The notes beneath the pieces were generated by a model. It worked only from the letters and a program-made list of their open reading frames with translations, ran no database searches and was not told the origin of the DNA. Position numbers and translations under genes: made by a program. Shown here one piece after another: positions 27,635 to 36,668 of a DNA stretch of 64,000 nt. Position 1 is the stretch's first letter, and each line of letters starts with the position of its first letter. The stretch comes from Parabacteroides chongii (lineage in GTDB: Bacteria; Bacteroidota; Bacteroidia; Bacteroidales; Tannerellaceae): contig NZ_CP120849.1 in NCBI RefSeq assembly GCF_029581355.1, positions 2,822,501 to 2,886,500 of the forward strand, written 5' to 3'.

Positions 27635-30079
27635 ATGAAAAGATTGATTTTTACAGTCATGCTACTACTCCCTTCCCTTTGGATGGGGGCGCAGTCGCAA
27701 CGCGAGAAAGTATTATTAAACCAGGATTGGCTTTTTGCTAAGGGACATGCGGCTAATCCGGAAAAGGATTTTAATTACGGACAGGCATTGTCGTTCTCTA
27801 AGATTGCCTTTTTGCAGGAGTCGACTATGCTGGATGCTGACCAGGAATCACGTTTGGCCATTCCTCATACGCAACGGTTTGATGACAGCGCATGGGAGAA
27901 GATTTCTGTGCCTCATGATTGGGGAATGGCTTTGGGATATAGCCAGGAGCAATTCAAGATGAAAGGATACCGCAAGCTGGGCGGACGTGCACCCGAAAAC
28001 AGTGTGGGCTGGTATCGGAAACGGTTTACGCCCGAATTGGTAAAAGGGGACCGGTATACGCTGGAGTTTGAGGGTATCTTCCGTGATGCACAGGTATGGA
28101 TGAACGGAGTCTATTTGGGACGTGGCGAGAGCGGCTATGTGCCTTTGGTATTCGATGTAACGGAATGCCTGAATTATGAGAAGGATGCGGAAAATGTGAT
28201 CTCCGTCCGTGTAGACGCTACTCATTCCGAATTATGGTCGTACGAAGGTGCCGGTATCTACCGCAATGTATGGCTTCATCGCACGGCTCCCGTGCATATT
28301 CCGCAATGGGGAACATTCGTTACCAGTGAAGTGGATTTGCAGAAGAAAGAAGCCCGTGTGAAGGCTCAGGTGGAAGTTACTAACCAGGGTGGAAATACAT
28401 CGAATGTCATTGTAAGGAATATTATAGTAGACAATCAGGGCAAAGAGATAGCCAGTGCAGACGCAAAGGTTTCCGTGAAATCATTGGAGACGGAAGAAGT
28501 AGAGACATTTATGAATGTACCGGATGCCCGTTTATGGTCATTGAAGACTCCGACTCTTTATACATTACATACAGATATTGTTGCAGATGGGAAAGTTGTA
28601 GACAGTTACGAGACATCTTTCGGTATCCGTGATATTCGTTTCGATGCGAACGAAGGTTTCTTCCTTAATGGCGAACGTGTGCAGATTCAGGGGGTATGTT
28701 GCCATCAAGATCATGCCGGCGTAGGTATTGCCGTTCCGGACCAGCTGAATGCCTGGAGGGTGGCCCGCTTGAAAGAATACGGGGTAAATGCATATCGTGC
28801 TTCCCACAATCCCCCGACAACGGCTGTGCTGAATGCTTGTGACACATTAGGTATGTTGTTCATGGATGAACTGCGTGTATTGAGCTCCAGTAAAGAAGGT
28901 CTGAGCCAGTTGGAAACGATCATTCGTCGCGACAGGAATCATCCGTCTGTTATCATCTGGTGTTTGGGGAACGAAGAACCAGCGATACAGGGAACAGAGA
29001 AGGGGCGTATGATTGTTGAGCGCATGAAAGCCGTTCAGCGTAAACTGGATCCTACCCGCCCGTGCACGGCTGCCATGAACGGTAGCTGGGGTGAAGGTTT
29101 TACCTATGCCGTAGATGTACAGGGTTCTAATTATTATAAAATAGGTAATATCGATGCCGTACATGAAAAGTTCCCGAACCTGCCCTGTATCTTCACTGAA
29201 GAGGCGAGTACGGTGATGACGCGTGGTATTTATCAGACGGATGCAAAGAAAGGTTTCCATCAGGCTTATGATCGTGACTGTCCGGGATGGGGAGCACGTG
29301 CACAAGAATGGATGCGTTATGTCGATGCACGCAAGTTTGTCGCCGGTGCTTTCGTATGGACCGGTTTCGATTATGGAGGCGAGGCGCAGTTGCATTTCTG
29401 GCCGGGTGTAGTGTCTCATTTCGGTATTCTGGATTATTGCGGTTTCCCGAAAGATGCTTTCTGGTATTATAAAGCCTGGTGGACGGAAGAACCGGTGTTG
29501 CACGTGCTTCCTCATTGGAATGGAATCGGTACCGATTCGGTCGATGTACATTTGTATACTAATATGGATGAGGTGGAACTGTTCCTGAACGGTAAGAGCT
29601 TGGGTAAAAAGACGGTTGAAAAGTTCGATATTCCTGCTTGGCGTGTTAAATACACTCCGGGTAAGCTGTTGGCTAAAGGAAAGAAGGACGGAAAGAAATA
29701 TACGGAGTTGGTAGAAACTACCGGAAAGCCGGCTTCTCTGCAACTGGTCAGTGAGAACGGTTCTTCTATTCAGGGTGATGGCAATGACGTGGCAATCGTA
29801 ACCGTAAAAGTATTGGATGCCAAAGGACGTGTAGTGCCGATTGCCGACAACAGTATTCATTTCGATGTCCGCAACGGCAAGATATTGGGAGTGGGTAATG
29901 GTAATCCTTGTAGTCAGGAACCGGATGTCTTCCCCGTAGGCAGTGATGTACACCGGAATGCTTTTAATGGTTACGCCCAGGTACTTGTTACCAGTGACCG
30001 CTCCGGCCAACCTATTGAACTGACAGCCGTATCGGAAGGACTGAAAGAGAGTAAAATCATTGTCGAAGTAACAAAATAA
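27635..30079 (+). CDS. GH2 family beta-galactosidase-like enzyme
   Basis: An 814-residue secreted protein (signal peptide about 1-20). It has the GH2 N-terminal jelly roll (with an insertion near residues 25-70), immunoglobulin-like domain, TIM barrel, and DUF4982 plus C-terminal immunoglobulin-like domain. The acid/base is E447 in CLGNEEP and the nucleophile is E522 in FTEEASTVMTRG. The last barrel strand reads GAFVWTGFDYGGE. It is paralogous to the enzyme at 15632 but clearly divergent, especially at the N-terminus. It lies 29 bp after the GH43-CBM32 gene and 13 bp before GH3, so it is in the same operon. Galactose, glucuronic acid or mannose as the released sugar cannot be decided from sequence. 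Confidence 0.9.
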   Translation: MKRLIFTVMLLLPSLWMGAQSQREKVLLNQDWLFAKGHAANPEKDFNYGQALSFSKIAFLQESTMLDADQESRLAIPHTQRFDDSAWEKISVPHDWGMALGYSQEQFKMKGYRKLGGRAPENSVGWYRKRFTPELVKGDRYTLEFEGIFRDAQVWMNGVYLGRGESGYVPLVFDVTECLNYEKDAENVISVRVDATHSELWSYEGAGIYRNVWLHRTAPVHIPQWGTFVTSEVDLQKKEARVKAQVEVTNQGGNTSNVIVRNIIVDNQGKEIASADAKVSVKSLETEEVETFMNVPDARLWSLKTPTLYTLHTDIVADGKVVDSYETSFGIRDIRFDANEGFFLNGERVQIQGVCCHQDHAGVGIAVPDQLNAWRVARLKEYGVNAYRASHNPPTTAVLNACDTLGMLFMDELRVLSSSKEGLSQLETIIRRDRNHPSVIIWCLGNEEPAIQGTEKGRMIVERMKAVQRKLDPTRPCTAAMNGSWGEGFTYAVDVQGSNYYKIGNIDAVHEKFPNLPCIFTEEASTVMTRGIYQTDAKKGFHQAYDRDCPGWGARAQEWMRYVDARKFVAGAFVWTGFDYGGEAQLHFWPGVVSHFGILDYCGFPKDAFWYYKAWWTEEPVLHVLPHWNGIGTDSVDVHLYTNMDEVELFLNGKSLGKKTVEKFDIPAWRVKYTPGKLLAKGKKDGKKYTELVETTGKPASLQLVSENGSSIQGDGNDVAIVTVKVLDAKGRVVPIADNSIHFDVRNGKILGVGNGNPCSQEPDVFPVGSDVHRNAFNGYAQVLVTSDRSGQPIELTAVSEGLKESKIIVEVTK

Positions 30080-30092
30080 AATAGATAATCAC

Positions 30093-32309
30093 ATGAAAAA
30101 CAAACTGAAAAGTATCGTTTTACTGGCTGTTGTCTCTTTGAACGGCCTGGTAGCACAGACGTATGAGTTTCCGTTCCGGAATCCGGATCTTCCATTGGAT
30201 GAACGTGTGCAGGATATTATTTCCCGTCTCACCCTGGAAGAAAAAGTTCAGTTGATGAAACATGCCGCTCCGGCGGTTCCCCGTTTAGGCATACCGGCTT
30301 ATAACTGGTGGAATGAAGCGCTTCACGGTGTAGCCCGTACAAAGGAAAAGGTGACTGTTTTCCCACAGGCTATCGGTATGGCTGCCACTTTCGACACAGA
30401 AGCTTTGCAGCTGATGGGGGATATGACCTCTTCGGAAGGTCGTGCCCTCTTTAACGAAGATTTGAAAGCAGGAAAGACCGGTAGTATTTACCGTGGACTG
30501 ACCTATTGGACTCCGAATATCAATATCTTCCGTGATCCCCGCTGGGGACGTGGGCAGGAGTGTTACGGTGAAGACCCCTATCTGACAGGTAAGATGGGAT
30601 CGGCTATTGTCCGTGGCCTGGAAGGTAGTGATTCTCATTATCTGAAAGCAGTAGCCTGTGCCAAGCACTATGCCGTACATAGCGGACCGGAAGGCAATCG
30701 TCACTCGTATGATGCGCATGTTTCTTTATATGATTTATGGGATACGTATCTACCGGCTTTCCGTGAGTTGGTGACGAAGGCGAAAGTGCATGGTGTGATG
30801 TGTGCCTACAATCGCTTGGAGGGGCAACCCTGTTGTGGACATAATGAGTTGTTGCAGGATATTCTGCGCAATCAGTGGAAGTTTGATGGGTATGTGACAT
30901 CCGATTGCTGGGCGGTAAGTGACTTTGCGAAGTATCACAAAACACATAGCAATGATACGGAAGCAGTAGCAGATGCAGTCCTAGCTGGTACCGACTTGGA
31001 GTGTGGTGATTTGTATCAGAAGTTGCAACAGGGAGTAGAGCGCGGTATTATTTCGGAGAAAGAAATCAATGTTTCTCTGGCTCGTTTGTTTGAAATCCAG
31101 TTTAAGTTGGGTATGTATGATCCGGCTGACCGTGTACCATATTCTACAATTGGTCGTGAAGTGATCGAGTGTGATGCGCATAAAGCTCATGCTTATAAAA
31201 TGGCACAGGAGTCGATGGTCTTGTTGAAGAACCATAAGAATATACTTCCTTTAAACCCGAAGAAGATCAAACGTATTGCTTTAATCGGTCCGAATATGGA
31301 TAATGGCAGCACGCTGTTAGCTAACTATTTCGGTGTTCCGAGCGAAATCATCACTCCGTATAAGAGTTTGAAGAAACGTTTTGGTAATACGATTCAGATC
31401 GATACGCTGACAGGTGTCGGTATTGTTCAGAAACTGGAAGGTGCTCCCTCTTTTGCCCAGGTGGCTGCTCAGGCTAAGAAAGCAGACATTATCATCTTCG
31501 TTGGCGGTATCAGCGCCGACTATGAAGGAGAGGCCGGTGATGCCGGAGCTGCCGGTTACGGTGGTTTTGCCAGCGGTGACCGTACCACAATGAAGTTGCC
31601 GGCGGTACAGACTGAATTGATGAAAGAGTTGAAGAAGACAGGCCGTCCGTTGATTCTGGTCAATATGTCCGGTTCCGTTATGAGCTTCGACTGGGAGAGC
31701 CGCAATGCAGATGCTATCCTTCAGGCCTGGTATGGCGGACAAGCTGCCGGTGATGCTATCACCGATGTTCTTTTCGGCGACTATAACCCGGCAGGCCGTA
31801 TGCCGTTGACTACCTATATGAATGATGAAGATCTTCCGGATTTCGAAGATTATTCGATGGCGAACCGTACGTATCGTTATTTTAAAGACGATGTTCGTTA
31901 TCCGTTCGGTTATGGCTTGAGCTATACTACATTTGCTTATCAGCCATTATCGAATGCTTCCGTCGTAAAAACCGGCGAAAGCATCCAGGTAACAACAACG
32001 GTGACCAATACCGGTAAACGGGATGGTGATGAAGTGGTCCAGCTATATGTCTCTCATCCTCAGAACGGAAATACCCGTGTCCCGCTACGTGCCCTGAAAG
32101 GCTTCAAACGTATTCATTTGAATAAAGGCGAAAGCCAGACAGTTACTTTTATGCTTTCTCCGGAAGAGTTGGCATTAGTAGATGACAAAGGTAATCTGGT
32201 TCAGAAAGAAGGTCCGGTAGAATTATATATCGGCGGAGGCCAGCCTTATAAATCGGAAGGCAGTTTCGGAGAGTTGAAGATTGAGGGAGAACCGTATGTT
32301 GTGTATTAG
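30093..32309 (+). CDS. GH3 beta-xylosidase-type glycosidase
   Basis: A 738-residue secreted protein (signal peptide about 1-22). It has the GH3 TIM barrel (residues about 30-360), alpha/beta sandwich (about 390-600) and fibronectin III-like C-terminal domain (about 640-735). The nucleophile is D271 in VTSDCWAV. The pattern WWNEALHGVAR, TPNINIFRDPRWGRGQE and KHYAVHSGPE is that of the xylan 1,4-beta-xylosidase/alpha-L-arabinofuranosidase branch of GH3 rather than the beta-glucosidase branch. It differs from the second GH3 at 61547, which has SDFGG at the nucleophile. The gene overlaps the start of the next one by 14 bp, which suggests translational coupling. Confidence 0.92.
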   Translation: MKNKLKSIVLLAVVSLNGLVAQTYEFPFRNPDLPLDERVQDIISRLTLEEKVQLMKHAAPAVPRLGIPAYNWWNEALHGVARTKEKVTVFPQAIGMAATFDTEALQLMGDMTSSEGRALFNEDLKAGKTGSIYRGLTYWTPNINIFRDPRWGRGQECYGEDPYLTGKMGSAIVRGLEGSDSHYLKAVACAKHYAVHSGPEGNRHSYDAHVSLYDLWDTYLPAFRELVTKAKVHGVMCAYNRLEGQPCCGHNELLQDILRNQWKFDGYVTSDCWAVSDFAKYHKTHSNDTEAVADAVLAGTDLECGDLYQKLQQGVERGIISEKEINVSLARLFEIQFKLGMYDPADRVPYSTIGREVIECDAHKAHAYKMAQESMVLLKNHKNILPLNPKKIKRIALIGPNMDNGSTLLANYFGVPSEIITPYKSLKKRFGNTIQIDTLTGVGIVQKLEGAPSFAQVAAQAKKADIIIFVGGISADYEGEAGDAGAAGYGGFASGDRTTMKLPAVQTELMKELKKTGRPLILVNMSGSVMSFDWESRNADAILQAWYGGQAAGDAITDVLFGDYNPAGRMPLTTYMNDEDLPDFEDYSMANRTYRYFKDDVRYPFGYGLSYTTFAYQPLSNASVVKTGESIQVTTTVTNTGKRDGDEVVQLYVSHPQNGNTRVPLRALKGFKRIHLNKGESQTVTFMLSPEELALVDDKGNLVQKEGPVELYIGGGQPYKSEGSFGELKIEGEPYVVY

Positions 32310-34581
32310 GAATATAAATATAGTAGTAAGTTTAGTTGTTAGCCTGTTGTTGATCGGATGCGATCTCCAACAGGCTAATGCCTTGCAGGAGCAGGCGGAG
32401 GCAATCATCAGTAAGCATACGATTCGTTTTACCGAACCTCCGAAACGGATTCCTAACCGTAATTCGGTAGATGCGCCTTTGCTGGGGAATGGCTTTACTG
32501 GTGTCGCACTGGCGGGGCCTCCCGAAGCACAGACCTTTTACGTAGCCAGAAACGATTTTTGGCGGTTGAAGTCGGCTTTAGATGAATCCTATCCCTTGGT
32601 ACTGGGTAAAATAGAGTTGTCGATACCGGCTTTGGAAGGAGCTTCTTATCTGGTGGAACAACAGTTATATGATGCTACTACGACTGCCCGGTTTACAAAA
32701 GATAATCAGTCTGTATCCTATAAAACATATGTGTCGGCTACTGAAGATTTGTTGGTTGTCGAACTGGAAATGGATGGAGAAGGCAGTATAGAAGGTCATG
32801 TAAACCTGTCTTTGCCCGGAGAGAAAGAAATCATAAATAAACCGCCATTGGAACGAGTCTTTCCTGATGAACGGGAAGTCGGTATAACCAAAGAAGGCGT
32901 TCTCTATCTATGGCGGGCTTTTGAAGATTCTGTCGATATTCCAACCAAAGCGGCTATGGCTTTGCGTATGGATCAGTCTTCGGATGGAAGTTTTGTCCTG
33001 GAGCCGGGCAAACCGGTGCGCATGGTCTGTGCTTTTTCAAGTAATTTTAAAAGCAATGACTGTGTATCGGATGTTATCGGGCGTGCTTCCGACTGTTCTT
33101 CTTCCCATCTGAAAGAAGTAGAAAAGCATCATCAGGAATGGTGGAAAGATTATTGGCAGAAGTCTTTTGTCAGTATCCCCGATTCGGTAATAGAAAAGCA
33201 ATATTATCTGTCTCTTTACGGAACAGCTTCTTGCAGTCGTGATAAGGATTTTCCTCCTTCTATCTTCGGTACCTGGATTACCCGGGAACGTCCGAACTGG
33301 AACGGTGATTATCATTTGAATTATAATCATATGGCTCCCTATTACGGTTTATACTCTTCCAACCGTATCGAACAGGCCGATCCCTATTATATGCCGATGC
33401 TGGCTTTGATATCCCGCGGAAATTATTATTCTGAAAAAGTAACCGGTATTCCTGACGGTATCTTGTTACCTGTAGGTGCTGGTCCTCTGGGTATCGAAAC
33501 AACTCGTCGTTCTCCTTTTATGGATACCTATTTTAAAGGTTGGTTCGAAGAAAAGCTGGTAGAGGATGAGGGTTTCTTTATGGGGCAGAAAAGCAATTCG
33601 GCGTATGCGGTTGTCAATATGTCCATGCAGTTTTATCGTACCTGGGATAAGGCATATACCCGGAAGGTCTATCCGTTCGTAAAGGGAGTTGCTGCTTTCT
33701 GGGAAAAGTATTTAACGCTTGAAGGAGACCGTTATGTTATTTATAATGATGCTATCCATGAAGGTACGGTTGGAACAATGAATCCGATCCTGTCTTTGGG
33801 ACTGGTACGGATGGTTATGCAAACCGTATCCGACATGAGCATTTTTCTGGGAGTCGATGATGACAAACGAGAGCAATGGGCATTTATCACCAACCATATA
33901 TCCGGTTATCCGTTGCAGGAACGAAATGGTAAAACAGTCTTTCGCTATACGGAAAAAGGAACGGATTGGTGGGATGGTAATACGTTGGGTATCCAGCATA
34001 TTTATCCGGCAGGTCAGATCGGCTTAAACAGTGATCCGGAAATGTTGAAGATTGCACATAATACAGTCGACGAAATGCAGCGTTGGCTGGATTTCAACGG
34101 AAGTAACAGTTTCTTTCCGGCAGCAGTGCGGATAGGTTATGATCCGGACAGTATTTTGGTTCATTTGAATGCCTACTCCCGTCATACTTATCCGAACGGA
34201 TTTCAGTTGGATAATCCGCATGGCATAGAGAACTGGAGTACCGTTCCCAACACGATCAACGAGATGCTTTGTATGGGGCATCAGGACATTGTCCGCGTTT
34301 TTCCGGTTTGGCCACGTGAAAAAGACGCTTCATTCCATCAGATCAGGGTAGAGGGAGCTTTTTTGGTTTCCGGCGAATTGAAAAATGGTGAGGTTGCTTC
34401 CCTCGCCATATTCAGTGAACAAGGGAGACCTTTGAGTTTATTGAATCCCTGGAAGCATAAGAAAGTCCGGATGAAAGTTTGGCAATCAGACCGGTTACTG
34501 GAAGAAAAAGAGTTGGAAGGAGAAATATTTCATATGGAAACCTTACCAGGTGCAAGTTATTCGTTTATAGTTAGTAATTGA
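32296..34581 (+). CDS. GH95-like lipoprotein, (alpha/alpha)6-barrel glycosidase candidate
   Basis: A 761-residue protein when started at the ATG at 32296 (GAGGGAGA lies just upstream). A TTG 15 bp earlier is also in frame. The lipobox ends at Cys22 (LLLIGC). The N-terminal beta-sandwich begins with PLLGNGFTGVALAGPP, followed by an (alpha/alpha)6 toroid (NWNGDYHLNYNHMAPYYGL, NDAIHEGTVGTMNP) and a small C-terminal beta domain. The layout is that of GH95 and related families, in which alpha-L-fucosidases and alpha-L-galactosidases occur, but the sequence is divergent and the activity is uncertain. The 14-bp overlap with the GH3 stop codon makes it the coupled last gene of the 25869-34581 operon. 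Confidence 0.83.
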   Translation: MLCIRNINIVVSLVVSLLLIGCDLQQANALQEQAEAIISKHTIRFTEPPKRIPNRNSVDAPLLGNGFTGVALAGPPEAQTFYVARNDFWRLKSALDESYPLVLGKIELSIPALEGASYLVEQQLYDATTTARFTKDNQSVSYKTYVSATEDLLVVELEMDGEGSIEGHVNLSLPGEKEIINKPPLERVFPDEREVGITKEGVLYLWRAFEDSVDIPTKAAMALRMDQSSDGSFVLEPGKPVRMVCAFSSNFKSNDCVSDVIGRASDCSSSHLKEVEKHHQEWWKDYWQKSFVSIPDSVIEKQYYLSLYGTASCSRDKDFPPSIFGTWITRERPNWNGDYHLNYNHMAPYYGLYSSNRIEQADPYYMPMLALISRGNYYSEKVTGIPDGILLPVGAGPLGIETTRRSPFMDTYFKGWFEEKLVEDEGFFMGQKSNSAYAVVNMSMQFYRTWDKAYTRKVYPFVKGVAAFWEKYLTLEGDRYVIYNDAIHEGTVGTMNPILSLGLVRMVMQTVSDMSIFLGVDDDKREQWAFITNHISGYPLQERNGKTVFRYTEKGTDWWDGNTLGIQHIYPAGQIGLNSDPEMLKIAHNTVDEMQRWLDFNGSNSFFPAAVRIGYDPDSILVHLNAYSRHTYPNGFQLDNPHGIENWSTVPNTINEMLCMGHQDIVRVFPVWPREKDASFHQIRVEGAFLVSGELKNGEVASLAIFSEQGRPLSLLNPWKHKKVRMKVWQSDRLLEEKELEGEIFHMETLPGASYSFIVSN

Positions 34582-34593
34582 TTGAGATTTTTT

Positions 34594-34660
34594 AGGCTTG
34601 CAGGTGTACTGTTTATTTTAATATCTGTTTTAAAACGGTCCCTGCAAGCTTTATCTTTTT
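34594..34660 (+). terminator. Intrinsic terminator-like hairpin after the GH95-like gene
   Basis: GCTTGCAGG (34596-34604) pairs perfectly with CCTGCAAGC (34641-34649). An inner palindrome GTTTTAAAAC sits in the loop, and the T-rich run TTTATCTTTTT follows. It closes the 25869-34581 operon and separates it from the sigma factor gene. Confidence 0.7.
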
Positions 34661-34693
34661 ATCTATTTCTGATAGGTATATTGTTTATTTGGT

Positions 34694-34701
34694 TATTTTT
34701 G
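34694..34701 (+). promoter_or_regulatory. Putative -7 promoter box for the ECF sigma gene
   Basis: TATTTTTG fits TAnnTTTG and lies 63 bp upstream of the ATG at 34765. The -33 region is weak (TTTCTG about 20 bp upstream). Confidence 0.55.
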
Positions 34702-34764
34702 CGAAACAGAGGGATACGAGATTAACAAAAGAATAACCTCATTTAATGAAGAAACTATACAAAC

Positions 34765-35307
34765 ATGATCATTAATGAAAGAACATTCAAAGATGCATAT
34801 AATGACTATTTTGAAATTATATGCCGCTTCCTGAATTACTATACCCGCGATTATCAGGTAATAGAGGAGGTGGTTCAGGATGTTTTTGTCTGTTTGTGGG
34901 AGGATTACGAAGGTAAAGAAATACAATACATCAAGACTTTTTTATATAACAGTGCCCGTAACCGGATGCTGAATTATTTGCGTGATGAAGATAATCACGC
35001 TGTTTTATTAGAGAAATGGGCCCGTATCGAATTAGAAAAGAACGAATCGGTCGATTGTGTAGACCGTGAGTTGTTTTATCAATTACTGCAAGCTGCCGTC
35101 GAGTCTTTACCTGAAAAATGTCGGGAGATATTTATCCTGAGCCGGGAAGAACAATTAAGTTACAAAGAAATAGCACAAGTAAAAGAGATTTCCGTAAAGA
35201 CTGTCGAGAACCAAATGGGGATTGCCTTAAAAAAGATACGTGAATATATTGCATCCCATTCGGACGAAGCGATGGCGCTTGTATTATTATCTCTTCTTAA
35301 TAAATGA
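34765..35307 (+). CDS. ECF-type RNA polymerase sigma-70 factor (PUL 1)
   Basis: A 180-residue protein of the Bacteroidota sigma-70 expansion family. Region 2 lies at about residues 10-75 (VIEEVVQDVFVCLWED) and region 4, with its helix-turn-helix, at about 108-165 (LPEKCREIFILSREEQLSYKE and KTVENQMGIALKK). Such factors are held inactive by a FecR-type anti-sigma factor and direct transcription of the adjacent susCD genes when the transporter is occupied. Unusually, the matching FecR gene at 36669 is 1.36 kb away, with an antisense ATPase gene between them. The 3' end overlaps the 3' end of that ATPase gene by 11 bp. Confidence 0.92.
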   Translation: MIINERTFKDAYNDYFEIICRFLNYYTRDYQVIEEVVQDVFVCLWEDYEGKEIQYIKTFLYNSARNRMLNYLRDEDNHAVLLEKWARIELEKNESVDCVDRELFYQLLQAAVESLPEKCREIFILSREEQLSYKEIAQVKEISVKTVENQMGIALKKIREYIASHSDEAMALVLLSLLNK

Positions 35308-36481
35308 AACCAAACATCCATAAGGGGATTTCGTTTTTATAGGCATATTCTATGTCATCTTTCACCACATATCCCTCGGTTGCATTTTTTATCTGTACCT
35401 GTTTTTTGTTTCGCCCACCAACTTCGAATGTACGTCCGTCAATTTCAAAATCGCTTATAGGGGATGATGTGACGAAGTGCCTTACACGCATCCAGGCCAA
35501 GAAGACGGTTTCACGAATATTACCAATATCAGGTGTCATGTCGGACAACATATAGGCGATGTCTGAATTATTAAGATAGACTTTATCTATCTTTTCCAAT
35601 AATTTCAGGCCATTGGCCTTTTCGCGAAGCAGATTTATGAGTCCGGCTTTTTCCAGATAGAGCAGATAGTCGGGCAGTGTGTTCCGACTGATTTCAAGGT
35701 CACGTTCCAATTTGGTGTAGTTAGGCTTGAATGGAACGCTTTGGGCAAGTGCGTAAAGTAATTTTTTCAACTTAAAAGCCGATGCAATATTCATTTCTGC
35801 AAATTGAGGAATGTCTGTTTCCACCATAAGTTTCACGACACTGCTTAATCGCAGACGATACTCCGTCTCTGTGAAAAAAGGGTAATAGCCTGCTTGCAGA
35901 TAACTTTTAAAAAGTTTAAGAGGACGCTCTTTTTCATAAGGGAATAGTACTTTCCCGGCTAATATATCGGATAAAGAATAGGCAGGTAACTGCCATCCTT
36001 GAGTCAGATTAATGTATTCTCTGAAAGAGAGGCCGGGCAGGTTGTACTCCACTTTCCTTCGACTTAAATCGGCACCGCCTTTTTCCAAATCAAGAATGGA
36101 CGACCCAGTGTAGACGACATGCAGACCGGGTATTTGGTCGTAGATGTTTTTTATCTCTGTCGACCATCCTTTGTATTTATGTATTTCATCAATAAAGAGC
36201 TTTTTCCCACCTTGTGTATAGAACTGATAGGCTAAATCGAAAAGCCGATGAGTGGTAAAATAAAAGTCATCAGCGGTAACATAAAGCACTTCTTCAGGAT
36301 TCTCGTACTTTTTGATGTGTTGAAGCAATAACGTAGTCTTGCCTACACCTCTTGAACCGACAATGGCTATCAATCTGCTATCCCAGGCAATTTTTTCATG
36401 CAGGAAGCGGATGAAATCGGTAGAAGTCAGTTCTAATTGGAGACGAAAATTTCTGTATAAGTTTTGCATATTAGCTATCAT
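35297..36481 (-). CDS. AAA-family ATPase with DUF4143 domain
   Basis: A 394-residue protein, the only minus-strand gene called in the window. Walker A is GSRGVGKT (residues 42-49), Walker B is KLFIDEIH (about 94-101, with D98 and E99), and a sensor-like VYTGSS lies near residue 127. The C-terminal half matches the DUF4143 type domain, a winged-helix and nuclease-like fold of unknown role (NTLPDYLLYLEKAGLI, then DFEIDGRTFEVGGRNK). A second Met at 36469 could be the start. The family is widespread in Bacteroidota and usually stands alone. The cellular role is not established. It has no obvious link to glycan use, and its position between a sigma gene and its anti-sigma gene suggests later insertion. 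Confidence 0.9.
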   Translation of the reverse strand: MIANMQNLYRNFRLQLELTSTDFIRFLHEKIAWDSRLIAIVGSRGVGKTTLLLQHIKKYENPEEVLYVTADDFYFTTHRLFDLAYQFYTQGGKKLFIDEIHKYKGWSTEIKNIYDQIPGLHVVYTGSSILDLEKGGADLSRRKVEYNLPGLSFREYINLTQGWQLPAYSLSDILAGKVLFPYEKERPLKLFKSYLQAGYYPFFTETEYRLRLSSVVKLMVETDIPQFAEMNIASAFKLKKLLYALAQSVPFKPNYTKLERDLEISRNTLPDYLLYLEKAGLINLLREKANGLKLLEKIDKVYLNNSDIAYMLSDMTPDIGNIRETVFLAWMRVRHFVTSSPISDFEIDGRTFEVGGRNKKQVQIKNATEGYVVKDDIEYAYKNEIPLWMFGFIY

Positions 36482-36499
36482 TTAGGCTTTTATTCGCTA

Positions 36500-36507
36500 C
36501 AAAGATA
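36500..36507 (-). promoter_or_regulatory. -7 promoter box of the ATPase gene
   Basis: On the minus strand the sequence reads TATCTTTG, a perfect TAnnTTTG match, about 19 bp upstream of the ATG at 36481. The 28-bp direct repeats at 36513-36573 lie immediately upstream and cover the -33 region. Confidence 0.6.
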
Positions 36508-36512
36508 ATAAA

Positions 36513-36573
36513 TTGCATGATGCATTGTGCAGTTTTTGTGAAAAATCGCACGGTGTATCGTGCAGTTTTTGCT
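36513..36573. repeat. Two 28-bp imperfect direct repeats (operator candidate)
   Basis: Copies at 36513-36540 and 36546-36573 are 33 bp apart, about three helical turns. Both end in GTGCAGTTTTTG, and the first halves differ by transitions only (TGCATGATGCAT against CGCACGGTGTAT). Inverted TGCA-type half sites occur within each copy. They cover the -33 region of the ATPase promoter on the minus strand, so binding of a regulator, possibly the ATPase product itself, is plausible. Confidence 0.65.
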
Positions 36574-36668
36574 GATTATTACCTGCAGAAAGGTACAGTA
36601 AAAAATATTTCAAATTCCTTTGGGGGTATTAGGGGGCATTATGTGTCAACTAATAAAAGAAACGGAAT

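Noticed and set aside
28847..30010. Long minus-strand open frame of 387 codons
   Set aside because: It is fully antisense to the GH2 gene at 27635-30079, with no domain pattern and low-complexity composition. It is a shadow of the real gene.
35297..36481. ATPase as a transposition or defence gene
   Set aside because: No inverted repeats, target duplications, integrase or partner defence genes are visible. DUF4143 ATPases are common single genes of unknown role.
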